A stretch of DNA of 62,622 bases, from the NCBI GenBank assembly GCA_004173455.1, contig SECL01000018.1, forward strand, positions 1-62,622, in the 5' to 3' direction. The position numbers were made by a program, and so were the translations under genes. This document shows positions 19,534 to 28,022 of this stretch, piece by piece. The DNA comes from Moraxellaceae bacterium (GTDB lineage: Bacteria; Pseudomonadota; Gammaproteobacteria; Pseudomonadales; Moraxellaceae). The notes under the pieces are model-generated. The model did not search any database, was not told the DNA's origin, and worked only from the letters and a program-made list of their open reading frames with translations. Numbering within the stretch: position 1 is the first letter of the stretch; every line of letters begins with the position of its first letter.

Positions 19534-21288
19534 TTAAATCTGGTTACTTTTGGCCAGATTACAGGCACGACATAGAATCTGAATATTATTTTCCGAGTTT
19601 GAACCACCCTTGGAAAAAGGAATAATATGGTCAAACTCCAGATACTGGGTCGAAGCACATTGCACACAGCGGCCTTGACAGCGCAACCAGACTGCATTTT
19701 TGACACTTTGAGAAATATGCCGCGATGTACCTGCTGTTTGCTTCAAATCCAATTGACGATGAAAGCGCTTGATAGATTGTTCAATATAGGCTTCTACAAT
19801 TTCAGCATCTTTGCCAATATAAAATTCACCAGAACCACGCTTGGTTTTGGCTGAAATAAATACCACGTTCGCATTGCTTTCTAGCGCAATAATGTTGGAA
19901 ATAGGTACTTCCAGAGATTTGCTGGCTTTATAAACCAGACGTTCACTGGTAACAAACAAGTCACCATGTAGTGTTTCATTTTTGCCATGTGGCAAGCGAA
20001 CATGAGGCTGATGAAAATACACAATTTCTAAATTTTTGCTAATAATCGCATTGGTCTGAATCGGGGTAACATCGCCTTTTCGTATTTTGGCAATATGATT
20101 TACTTTGGCAATCGTGGTTTTGATTTCTTCTAGCATACTTCGCGTGGGTTTTAAAAAGTCACAGAGGCGATCAATTAAAGCCTGTTCCTCTAGGGTAACG
20201 ATTTTGTCAGAGATAATACTGGCTAATGTAAAATGCAGAAAATTATTAATCTGTGGCGTTGCTTTTAATAACAGGGGCTGCTTATTTAATTGATGACTGG
20301 TACAAAATTGATCAAGCTGGTGAACTTCCTGATTAGTTAATTGGCCGTCTGATAATGCATCTATCAGCATATCAATAAACCGGCGCTCATTTTTTTCATG
20401 CACAATCTGAAAAACCTGTTGCATGGTAGGTTGAGCAACGTTTAAAAATACTCCCCATCGTTCAAGTTTGGTTTTTGGATGCTGTGAGGCGACTGACAGC
20501 ATAAATTGCCGAATCTGGGACTCTGCACTGGCCAGCGCTTCAGTCAGTGAAAGTTGATTCTGGCTACAGAAATGAATCAAACTTTGCTGTTCAGGTACGC
20601 CAAAATAGCCATTGCTGAAACAGCGATTTAATAACACCTGAAATTCCCTTAGCTTTTTACGTTTTTCAAGGGCTTTCAGTGGGCTAAGAATAATATCTTT
20701 TAATGTATTGTTCTGATGGGCTGGTGACGGTGGGGTTGGTTGAGCGCTGGCTGGCGGCACAGCAGCGCCTGAATTTTCTGCAATGGTAACGCCATAATGT
20801 TGAGCCAGACGTTTTAAGCCGCCCTGAAAGCCTTGTCCCACCAATCTAAATTTCCAGTTGCCTTGGTGGCGATAAAATTCCCCAATAATAAGTGCTACTT
20901 CCAGTCGGTTTTCGCCATCAATTTTAGCGTGTGCTAGCGTATGACTGCCATTTTTGAGTTTGATCCGGATAGAATCAAGCGCTGAAAAATTACTGCTTTC
21001 ATCGGTGAGCGTTGCACAAACTGCGATTTTGCCAATCTGCTCGCTCATCGTGGTAAGATTTAGCTGTAACACAACCCCCAATCCTTTTTTGCTCAGATTT
21101 ACTGTTTTGGCTGCATTATGAGGCTGGTTATAAAAAATCATGTCATCATCGCCACGTACTTTTTGGGTAAGTGAACATAGCGTGTACATACTAAAATCTA
21201 TCGCTGAGGATTCAACACCAAAGGGTTGTATGTCTAAGGTAATAATAGAAGCTGGAACGATAAGATTATTCCCTGATATTAGTTCCAT
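19534..21288 (-). CDS. TerD-like stress protein fused to a C-terminal HNH endonuclease
   Basis: A 584-residue multidomain protein. The first 170 residues look like a TerD-type calcium-binding beta-sandwich: DDDMIFYNQPHN, GLGVVLQLNLTTM, EVALIIGEFYRHQGNWKFRLVGQGFQGG. A Pro/Ala-rich linker follows. An all-helical region at about 200-395 resembles two TerB-like units (ALSDGQLTNQEVHQLDQF; IISDKIVTLEEQALIDRLC). A PH-like beta domain follows (LHGDLFVTSERLVYKAS), and then an HNH nuclease with C541-x2-C544, DH 553-554, N568 and C573-x2-C576. Such fusions are known in the tellurite-resistance-associated (Ter) stress systems. DNA or RNA cleavage under stress or phage attack is inferred. No other ter gene is nearby. 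Confidence 0.85.
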   Translation of the reverse strand: MELISGNNLIVPASIITLDIQPFGVESSAIDFSMYTLCSLTQKVRGDDDMIFYNQPHNAAKTVNLSKKGLGVVLQLNLTTMSEQIGKIAVCATLTDESSNFSALDSIRIKLKNGSHTLAHAKIDGENRLEVALIIGEFYRHQGNWKFRLVGQGFQGGLKRLAQHYGVTIAENSGAAVPPASAQPTPPSPAHQNNTLKDIILSPLKALEKRKKLREFQVLLNRCFSNGYFGVPEQQSLIHFCSQNQLSLTEALASAESQIRQFMLSVASQHPKTKLERWGVFLNVAQPTMQQVFQIVHEKNERRFIDMLIDALSDGQLTNQEVHQLDQFCTSHQLNKQPLLLKATPQINNFLHFTLASIISDKIVTLEEQALIDRLCDFLKPTRSMLEEIKTTIAKVNHIAKIRKGDVTPIQTNAIISKNLEIVYFHQPHVRLPHGKNETLHGDLFVTSERLVYKASKSLEVPISNIIALESNANVVFISAKTKRGSGEFYIGKDAEIVEAYIEQSIKRFHRQLDLKQTAGTSRHISQSVKNAVWLRCQGRCVQCASTQYLEFDHIIPFSKGGSNSENNIQILCRACNLAKSNQI

Positions 21289-21566
21289 GAGTTATCAGCT
21301 TTCCTATCAGATTTAATAATGTCTAAAGCTAATTGCTGTCATTTTGCGCTTATTTTTGTAGGGTCTCTTTTTTAAATCCTACGGTGATAAAAACCATTCA
21401 TTCTTTAGCTAAAAACCATACTGGATTCAATAAAAATGGTCATCATAAGAGGCTGAATTTCGTGCAGAATAGCATAAATAGGTTTAATGCTTAATAGCGT
21501 TTTAAAACGGTTGAGATGAAACATTTTTGACAATAGCCAAGCCTATATCACAAGATAAACCTTTCT

Positions 21567-21833
21567 TTAACGCAACTGGCTATCCTTGCTGCCACGCCGG
21601 TTAAATAGTTCAAATTTTTTGGCTTCCAGCTCAAGTTTGCTTTGGCATTCGACACAATGCTGAACACCAGGTAGGGCAAGCTGCCGCGCTTTTGGAATCG
21701 CTTTGTCGCATTCCTCACAAGTTTCAGCACTTAATCCTGCTGGGATCGCCTGTCTTGCTCGTTGTAATGCATCATTAACAGTTGCTTCAATTTGTTCCTG
21801 CTCAGCGCCATCATGTGCCCATCCACCTGCCAT
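21567..21833 (-). CDS. DksA/TraR-family zinc-finger protein, YbiI-like
   Basis: Its 88 residues closely follow the E. coli YbiI pattern: MAGGWAHDGA at the start, CEECDKAIPKAR and GVQHCVECQ giving a four-Cys zinc finger, and the terminal NRRGSKDSQLR. I choose the ATG ending at 21833, with a GGAG just upstream, over the Met seven codons earlier. DksA-like proteins bind the RNA polymerase secondary channel, but this short form lacks the long coiled coil and its role is not defined. It lies 278 bp upstream of the TerD-HNH gene on the same strand. Confidence 0.9.
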   Translation of the reverse strand: MAGGWAHDGAEQEQIEATVNDALQRARQAIPAGLSAETCEECDKAIPKARQLALPGVQHCVECQSKLELEAKKFELFNRRGSKDSQLR

Positions 21834-22080
21834 GTTGATCTCCAAATAAGGCATTTAAAATTGAACTATTTAAACAATAGTTTTTAGATAATCAGCTTCT
21901 TGCATAGCGCCCTCTTGCGCTTCGCTTACCTATTTCAAAATAGAAATAACGACCGATTAAACGTCCGCAAGAAAGGCATAAACTATTTATATAACCAGTC
22001 TAATATATGGGACTAAATGGCTTATTTTCAATCAGATGATCAATGCGTAAGTTAAGGAAAATATATGACAGCATTATAAT

Positions 22081-22096
22081 TGCACTTATTTGGTGC
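22081..22096. promoter_or_regulatory. NtrC-like enhancer site 1
   Basis: TGCACTTATTTGGTGC matches the NtrC consensus of two half sites, TGCAC(C/T) and TGGTGC, with four bases between. It lies about 345 bp upstream of the sigma-54 promoter, a workable enhancer distance. Confidence 0.75.
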
Positions 22097-22263
22097 GTTA
22101 ATGTTTTAAAAACCAATAAGCAGAAAACTAGATTTTGTATGCTTAATTGATTAATTTTTATGATAAAAATAAGATAAAATTAAATTTATGATAAAATATA
22201 GCTGATAGCAGGTGATATTTGCACCAGAATTATGGTATTTCCATCTACAAAAAAATAGTTATT

Positions 22264-22279
22264 TGCACTTTTTTGGTGC
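22264..22279. promoter_or_regulatory. NtrC-like enhancer site 2
   Basis: TGCACTTTTTTGGTGC has the same half sites and spacing as the upstream copy. It lies about 160 bp upstream of the sigma-54 promoter. Two sites 183 bp apart suit cooperative activation by phosphorylated NtrC. Confidence 0.8.
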
Positions 22280-22425
22280 TTTATTGCATCTTTTAAATTG
22301 ATAACAGAATTAATGAGGGCAGATGGTGCAATTTTTTTTAGAGCGCGTATAATTTGCTGCGTATTATTTTTAGCCCCACAACAGATATTTTTTTAAATTC
22401 AGTGACTTGTGAATTTTAAAAAATA

Positions 22426-22442
22426 TTGGTACGGCTTTTGCT
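22426..22442 (+). promoter_or_regulatory. Sigma-54 promoter of glnA
   Basis: TTGGTACGGCTTTTGCT matches the RpoN consensus (TTGGCACG-N4-TTGCA): GG at 22428-22429 and GC at 22440-22441 give the required -24/-12 spacing. Transcription would start near 22453, about 70 bp before the glnA ATG. With the upstream NtrC-like sites it predicts nitrogen-limitation control. Confidence 0.85.
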
Positions 22443-22523
22443 AATATATCAGGTATTAAATTTGTAAGGCGCACCTACAGGGTGCAGTTACCCAATACTG
22501 GGCAATACTGGAGCAAAGTGAGC

Positions 22524-23933
22524 ATGGCGAATAAAGTCCTCAACCTAATTAAAGAGCACGAGGCCAAGTGGGTCGATTTTCGTTTTACAGACACGCGCGG
22601 TAAAGAACAACACGTTACTTTTCCGGCTGGCACTGTTGACGAAGATACCTTCGAAGATGGCAAAATGTTTGACGGTTCTTCTATTGCTGGCTGGAAAGGC
22701 ATTGAAGCATCTGACATGATCTTGCGTCCGGATCCTGAAACAGCTTTTATCGATCCGTTCTTTGAAGCAACCACTGTGGTGGTAACTTGTGACGTGATTG
22801 AGCCGACGACAGGTCAGGGTTATGACCGTGATCCACGCTCCATTGCACGCCGTGCAGAAGAATACTTAAAGTCCACTGGTATTGGTGATACTGCATTCTT
22901 TGGCCCAGAGCCAGAATTCTTTGTATTTGACGAAGTAAAATTTGACATTGATATGTCAGGTGCGCGTCATACCATTTATGCTGAAGAAGCTGCATGGTCT
23001 ACCAACAAGGATTATGAAGCGGGTAATACCGGTCACCGTCCTCGTGTAAAAGGTGGTTATTTCCCAGTTCCTCCAGTCGATAGCGCGCATGACCTGCGTG
23101 TTGCGATGTGTGATGCGATTGAAGCCATTCTGGGCGAAGGCAAAGTTGAAGTACAACACCACGAAGTGGCTTCTTGCCAGTCTGAAATTGGTGTGAGCTT
23201 TAACACACTGGTACGCAAAGGTGATGAAGTTCAGGCCACCAAATATGCGATTTTGAACGTGGCGCACCAGTTTGGCAAAACCGCAACCTTTATGCCTAAG
23301 CCAATCGTGGGTGATAACGGTTCAGGCATGCACGTGCATATGTCAATTAGTAAAGACGGCAAAAACCTGTTTGCTGGTGACGAATATGCTGGCTTATCTG
23401 AAATGGCACTGTTCTTCATTGGTGGTGTGATCAAGCATGCACGTTCTTTGAACGCGATTACCAATCCGTCAACCAACTCGTATAAGCGTCTGGTTCCGCA
23501 TTTTGAAGCCCCAATCATGTTGGCTTATTCTGCGAAAAACCGTTCTGCGTCTATTCGTATTCCTTACGTGTCCAGCCCGAAAGGCAAGCGTATTGAAGCA
23601 CGTTTCCCGGATTCTACCGCCAACCCATACCTGTGCTTTGCTGCACTGTTGATGGCGGGTATTGATGGTATCCAGAACAAGATCCATCCGGGCGAAGCGG
23701 CGGACAAGAATCTGTATGACTTGCCACCAGAAGAAGAAGCCAAGATTCCAACTGTGGCACATAGTCTGGAAATGGCACTAGATGCTTTGAAAGAGGATCA
23801 TGACTACCTGACCAAAGGTGGTGTGTTTACTACAGAAATGCTGGATGCTTACATTGAAGTTAAAATGGAAGACGTCCGTCGCCTGAACACTACAACTCAC
23901 CCTGTTGAGTTTGAAATGTACTATAGCTGCTAA
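22524..23933 (+). CDS. glnA: Glutamine synthetase, type I
   Basis: GlnA makes glutamine from glutamate, ammonia and ATP and is the main entry of ammonium. The 469 residues equal the length of enterobacterial GSI-beta. [17 protein letters not shown], the metal-site region [20 protein letters not shown], and [10 protein letters not shown] with the adenylylation Tyr near residue 397 are present. ATG 22524 with GGAG at 22510-22513 is the start; upstream in-frame codons lack family similarity. Transcription probably comes from the sigma-54 promoter at 22426. No ntrBC pair follows, so the regulators lie elsewhere. Confidence 0.98.
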   Translation: MANKVLNLIKEHEAKWVDFRFTDTRGKEQHVTFPAGTVDEDTFEDGKMFDGSSIAGWKGIEASDMILRPDPETAFIDPFFEATTVVVTCDVIEPTTGQGYDRDPRSIARRAEEYLKSTGIGDTAFFGPEPEFFVFDEVKFDIDMSGARHTIYAEEAAWSTNKDYEAGNTGHRPRVKGGYFPVPPVDSAHDLRVAMCDAIEAILGEGKVEVQHHEVASCQSEIGVSFNTLVRKGDEVQATKYAILNVAHQFGKTATFMPKPIVGDNGSGMHVHMSISKDGKNLFAGDEYAGLSEMALFFIGGVIKHARSLNAITNPSTNSYKRLVPHFEAPIMLAYSAKNRSASIRIPYVSSPKGKRIEARFPDSTANPYLCFAALLMAGIDGIQNKIHPGEAADKNLYDLPPEEEAKIPTVAHSLEMALDALKEDHDYLTKGGVFTTEMLDAYIEVKMEDVRRLNTTTHPVEFEMYYSC

Positions 23934-23947
23934 TTGATTTGGCGGTG

Positions 23948-23971
23948 TTAAGGCATCCGAGGATGCCTTAA
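23948..23971. repeat. Perfect inverted repeat after glnA
   Basis: TTAAGGCATCC and GGATGCCTTAA flank a GA dinucleotide, giving an 11-bp perfect stem. No T tract follows, so it may protect the transcript 3' end or act together with the terminator just downstream. Confidence 0.7.
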
Positions 23972-23987
23972 CCAGTATTAAAAATAG

Positions 23988-24026
23988 AGCCGGAAAGCAG
24001 TGATATGATTGCTTTTCGGCTTTTTT
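23988..24026 (+). terminator. glnA rho-independent terminator
   Basis: AGCCGGAAAGCA pairs with TGCTTTTCGGCT across a 10-base loop and is followed by a run of T. It lies about 55 bp after the glnA stop. Confidence 0.85.
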
Positions 24027-24130
24027 AGGACTAATGAAAACTATAAGACGTGTTTGTCAATTTTTTACTAAAAAGATTATCTGCTAATAGTTGTGCTGCT
24101 GACATTTATGTTTTTGGGTAAGCCAATGTC

Positions 24131-24490
24131 TTACACCAGAAAAGACACAATCAGTAAAACGCCAGTAAATATGGTAAATGTACTCAGGACAATTGGTAGA
24201 TTTACTGAATAGCCTTCAATGTACTCAGCCGGAGTAAGCGAGCGCAAGGCAATCTTATACTGAAAAATTGACCAAAGACTGACAATAAGGCCAAGGCAAA
24301 TCGTAATCACCCCTAGCCAGAAATTAAACTTGATCTTGCTGGCATATTTAACCGGGTCAAGCAAATGCACCAGCAAAGTAGACTTTTCAATTAAAAAACC
24401 AAAACCAATTAACGCAATACTGCTGCGATTCCAAGCGAGCAAGGTACGTTCCAATGCCAGTAACACGCGAGGGTCTTGCAGATTTGACAT
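24131..24490 (-). CDS. DUF202 (YidH-like) membrane protein
   Basis: A 119-residue protein with three predicted membrane segments and the DUF202 pattern LALERTLLAWNRSSIALIGFGF near the N-terminus. It resembles the E. coli YidH/YidG small inner-membrane proteins, whose function is not established. It is convergent with glnA beyond the terminator and lies 115 bp downstream of the DJ-1-type gene on the same strand. Confidence 0.85.
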   Translation of the reverse strand: MSNLQDPRVLLALERTLLAWNRSSIALIGFGFLIEKSTLLVHLLDPVKYASKIKFNFWLGVITICLGLIVSLWSIFQYKIALRSLTPAEYIEGYSVNLPIVLSTFTIFTGVLLIVSFLV

Positions 24491-24605
24491 ACATTTTCCT
24501 TAAGTGTTGAACTGGTTTAATTGAATCTTCAAATAGCAAATACCATTGTCTCGGGTTTAGGTAGCTTGCCTGCATTCATGTTGATTTGTATATTCAGACA
24601 TGATT

Positions 24606-25361
24606 TTATGCCTGTCTTGCTTGCACCATTTTAACAAATTCCTGTGCAAAGCGGTGGCAATCGCCCGGCCAGCGTGCTGAAAGATAATTTTTATCTTTGG
24701 TTATAAAGCCTGCTTTTGGTTTGGTCTTGCTGTCCCTGATTGGAAACAATGGCCCATGTTTAAACTGTGAAAGTGTTTTAAGTGTTGCCTTGACTTCTGC
24801 CTCCACGGTGATGGGGTAAGTACGATAATAGTTGCCCAGCCAAGGATAGGTCATGACCCAAGCGGGCAATTCCATAGGAAAGGCAAGTAACGCAGTGGTA
24901 TTGCGTTCAAATAGTACAGACTGGCCAGTAGCCGGATCAATCGTACGTGCGACTAGCAGAACGCCGTGACACACCGCAGCGACCGGTTTATTGACTTGAA
25001 AAAAATGCAGCACTATGGTTTTGGCAAGTTCGGAGTCCAGCATACTGCGCATTCCAGCAGCATGTCCGCCCGGTATCATAATGGCTGCATAGGCTTCAGG
25101 ACAAATGGCTGCATAAGATAAAGGGGAATTAAACGCCTGATCCTGTGTCATAACCTGATAGATGGCAAGATCAGGTTTTCGTGTCATCAATAGCGGGTTT
25201 AATAACCGGAAACCTGTTTTCACCAACCGTTTGTCAGCAAAGGCAGGCTGACCATTTGGGGTGGCAAAAATAACTTTTATGCCAGCATCAGTGAGTGCTT
25301 GCCATGGTACAGCGCATTCCGTAGGGTCATAATCCGACTGGGGCAATAAAAATAAAACCAT
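24606..25361 (-). CDS. DJ-1/PfpI-family protein (type 1 amidotransferase-like)
   Basis: The 251 residues show a Rossmann-like start (MVLFLLPQSDYDPTECAVPW), IMIPGGHAAGM and the nucleophile elbow VAAVCHGVLLVAR with Cys-His, as in Hsp31/PfpI-like proteins. Activities in the superfamily include glyoxalase III, deglycase-like and chaperone functions; which applies cannot be told. The length and C-terminal part fit the larger class with a lid. It is divergent from an AraC-type regulator 116 bp away, a likely regulator-target pair. Confidence 0.85.
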   Translation of the reverse strand: MVLFLLPQSDYDPTECAVPWQALTDAGIKVIFATPNGQPAFADKRLVKTGFRLLNPLLMTRKPDLAIYQVMTQDQAFNSPLSYAAICPEAYAAIMIPGGHAAGMRSMLDSELAKTIVLHFFQVNKPVAAVCHGVLLVARTIDPATGQSVLFERNTTALLAFPMELPAWVMTYPWLGNYYRTYPITVEAEVKATLKTLSQFKHGPLFPIRDSKTKPKAGFITKDKNYLSARWPGDCHRFAQEFVKMVQARQA

Positions 25362-25477
25362 TTTCAGTAAGCTCTAAGAATTTAATCTGGCTCTCATTAT
25401 TCGGCCTGTCGGCTTTATTTGCATTGACAGTATTAAGAAATTACATTGACATTTCGTGCCAGAGTAAAGGATATAGC

Positions 25478-26503
25478 GTGCTGCAACTGGAGCTTAGGAC
25501 GGTTTCAACGGTTTATGTACGGGCATTGTTGCGTTTGGTTGAAAGCTATGGCATCAATACAAGCTTGCTGCTTCATGAACTGGGCATTGAAACACATGCG
25601 CTGGACAATGCAACGGGACGACTGAATGCCCGGCTTGTGCATCAGTTGTGGGACAAAACAGTAATACTGACTGAGGATAATGGGCTAGGTCTAAAGCTGG
25701 CGCAAAGTTTTAAGCTGGGTAGCTTTCGTACACTGGGTATTGCTGCCATGAGCTGTGCCACTTTGCTAGAGAGCATGCAGCTTTTATTGCGCTATCATCG
25801 TTTAGTAAGCGATGTCGGGGCATTTACTGCAACTATAAATCCATATGGCGATATTGTTATTACCTATGCCGAACAGTTTAAAAGCTTTAGCCTATTACCG
25901 CAGCAAATTGAAGCCATCATGGGCAGTATACTGGTACAGGCCCGATTGCTAACTGACCAGACAATTATGCCAACCATGGTGAGTTTTAAGCATGTTGCGC
26001 TGGTAGATCATGCTATTTATCAGGATTTTTTTGGAATTATGCCGCAGTTTGATGCTCAGGAATATGTGCTGGGTTTTCGTAGAGCTGATATGCAACAGCC
26101 ATTGCCGCATGCCGATCAGGAGCTTTGTCAGATCCATTGCCAGCTTGCTGAGCAGCAACTTGATCAATTGGCTGTAGCGCATTCGGTTACAGCGTTTGCC
26201 ATGCAGTGGCTGGCCAATAGCATACAGTTTGCCAGACTGACACGCATTGATGATCTGGCACAAGCCATGCAAATGAGTACACGCACGCTACAACGGTTAC
26301 TGGCGCAAGAAGGCAAGAGCTGGACTCAACTAGTGGATGAGGCACGCTGTAACGCTGCAAAGCAATTGCTCCAGCAAAATCTGGCGCTAGACGAGATTGC
26401 ATGCCGATTGGGTTATCATGATGCCAGCAGTTTTAGCCGTGCGGCAAAACGCTGGTTTGGCGTTACTGCCGGGCAATGGCGTAATCGTTTTATCCCGTCT
26501 TGA
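25478..26503 (+). CDS. AraC-family transcriptional regulator
   Basis: A 341-residue regulator with an N-terminal arabinose-binding-like domain of the OruR/ArgR type (VYVRALLRLVESYGINTSLLL) and a C-terminal double helix-turn-helix: LAQAMQMSTRTLQRLLAQEG and IACRLGYHDASSFSRAAKRWFG. GTG 25478 with AAAGG at 25466-25470 is preferred to the upstream in-frame ATG 25424. Its neighbour on the divergent strand is the DJ-1/PfpI-like gene, which it may control. The ligand is unknown. Confidence 0.88.
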   Translation: MLQLELRTVSTVYVRALLRLVESYGINTSLLLHELGIETHALDNATGRLNARLVHQLWDKTVILTEDNGLGLKLAQSFKLGSFRTLGIAAMSCATLLESMQLLLRYHRLVSDVGAFTATINPYGDIVITYAEQFKSFSLLPQQIEAIMGSILVQARLLTDQTIMPTMVSFKHVALVDHAIYQDFFGIMPQFDAQEYVLGFRRADMQQPLPHADQELCQIHCQLAEQQLDQLAVAHSVTAFAMQWLANSIQFARLTRIDDLAQAMQMSTRTLQRLLAQEGKSWTQLVDEARCNAAKQLLQQNLALDEIACRLGYHDASSFSRAAKRWFGVTAGQWRNRFIPS

Positions 26504-26568
26504 GTGATGTAGTTGAAAACTACTGCCTGACCAGCGCCATCTTGTTTTGCATATAAGACCTAACCGCA

Positions 26569-28020
26569 TTACTGATTAAGTTTCTGTGAGGAATTCACAT
26601 CTTGCAATGGTGAACCACCAAGGCTAACAAACAATTGAGCCGTGTCTAAAAAACGCTGGCTTTGCGTGTCAATCAAGCCCAGTTGTGCGCGGCTTAGCTG
26701 CCGCGCTGCATCTTCAATTTGCAGTAAACCGGTATTGCCCGCCTGATAGCTTTTGCGTGAAAGATCCAGTGAGGCGCTGGCGGTATTGACCGCTTGCTGC
26801 TGCGCGGCTTCGGCATCTGCATCGTGTTGTAAGGCTTGCAGCACATCTGCAACTTGCCCAAATGAATTCACAATAATCTGCTTATATTGCGCCAGTGTGG
26901 CCTGATAGCCATGTTCGGCAGCACGTTTTTGTGCGGATAGCCTGCCCCCATCGTAAAGTGGCGCAGTTAGACCCGCTGCTAGTGCCCAGGCGCTATTCAC
27001 ACTTTTAAATAATCCGCTGGGGGTGAGTGCTTCCTGTATTATGTTGGCTGATAAATTAATCTTTGGATAAAGGTTGGCAGTTGCCACGCCTACTGCGGCG
27101 CTAGCTGCGTGTAAATTAGCTTCTGCCGCCAGAATATCTGGCCGTTGTCGTACCAGTTCAGATGGCAAGCTCACTGGCAATTGCTGTGGTAGGCTAAAGT
27201 CATTGAGGTTAAATGTAGGCACTGTCCAGTTGGCAGGTACATTACCCGTCAGTACCGCCAGCGCATGTTGTGCCAAGCTTAGCTGCTGATGTAATGCGGG
27301 AAGCAGTGCTCGATCAGCATCAAGTTGGCTTTGCGCTGTCAGCACTTCAACCTTTGTTCCCGCACCACCCTTAAACGCCGCCTGCACCAGTGTTAGGGTA
27401 TGGTTATCTTCAGCGATAATCGCTTCTGTCACCTTGATTCGAGCCTGCGTGGTGGCAATGGACAAGGCTTGCGCGACTACATTGCCAGTGAGTTGCAAAT
27501 AAACGGCCTGTAACTGGTATTGCTGATAATTTGCCATCGCCTGCTGCTGCTCAGTACTGCGTTTATTGCCGCCAAACAGATCCGGTGACCAGCTTAAGGC
27601 AGGCCCGGCTTCATAGTAGGTAAAAGGCGGAATGCTAAAATCCGCCGGACCAAATAATGCAGCGCCATATTTTTGCCGACCCACTGTGCCCGCGAGTGAC
27701 AATTGCGGCTTAAATGCGCCTTGCTGTGCCCACACCAGTTCATTGGCTTGCAGCACACGTTGCTGCGCTGCAACCAGATCCTGATTGTTGGCAATCGCCT
27801 GTGTAATGAGAGTATTGAGTGCAGTCGAGTTAAACAGGCTCCACCATTGGGTAGTCATTTGCTTGCCCAATAGCACTTGCTGGCCATCCGTATGCAACTG
27901 AGTTTCATTGGACGCGATATAATTTGCAGGCGTAGATATAACCGGAGATTGATAATCAGGGCTAACGGCACAGCCAGAAAGCAGGCTTAACCCAATAAGA
28001 AACGAATAGGACTTTTTCAT
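26569..28020 (-). CDS. Outer-membrane efflux lipoprotein (NodT/OprM family)
   Basis: A TolC-like outer-membrane channel for a tripartite efflux pump. The signal peptide ends at lipobox LLSGC (Cys at about 17). The two outer-membrane efflux repeats are visible as long helices, with VRQRPDILAAEANLHAASAAVGVATANLYPKI typical of the family. Length is 483 residues. It is the last gene of emrA-emrB-nodT, starting 2 bp after emrB. Having its own outer-membrane component makes the pump self-sufficient. Confidence 0.93.
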   Translation of the reverse strand: MKKSYSFLIGLSLLSGCAVSPDYQSPVISTPANYIASNETQLHTDGQQVLLGKQMTTQWWSLFNSTALNTLITQAIANNQDLVAAQQRVLQANELVWAQQGAFKPQLSLAGTVGRQKYGAALFGPADFSIPPFTYYEAGPALSWSPDLFGGNKRSTEQQQAMANYQQYQLQAVYLQLTGNVVAQALSIATTQARIKVTEAIIAEDNHTLTLVQAAFKGGAGTKVEVLTAQSQLDADRALLPALHQQLSLAQHALAVLTGNVPANWTVPTFNLNDFSLPQQLPVSLPSELVRQRPDILAAEANLHAASAAVGVATANLYPKINLSANIIQEALTPSGLFKSVNSAWALAAGLTAPLYDGGRLSAQKRAAEHGYQATLAQYKQIIVNSFGQVADVLQALQHDADAEAAQQQAVNTASASLDLSRKSYQAGNTGLLQIEDAARQLSRAQLGLIDTQSQRFLDTAQLFVSLGGSPLQDVNSSQKLNQ

Positions 28021-28022
28021 GG

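Larger units (their letters stand above)
21834..22523. other. Long AT-rich intergenic regulatory region upstream of glnA
   Basis: About 690 bp without a supported gene. It separates the YbiI-like gene from glnA, which are divergent. It contains two full NtrC-like enhancer sites, two half sites (TGCACC at 22220-22225; TGGTGCA near 22324-22330) and a sigma-54 promoter, listed separately. The rest is AT-rich with no further structure that I can support. Confidence 0.7.

Noticed and set aside
22220-22236. Third NtrC-like enhancer (TGCACCAGAATTATGGT)
   Set aside because: Only the left half site matches; the right half is at the wrong spacing and lacks GTGC, so I record it as a half site only.
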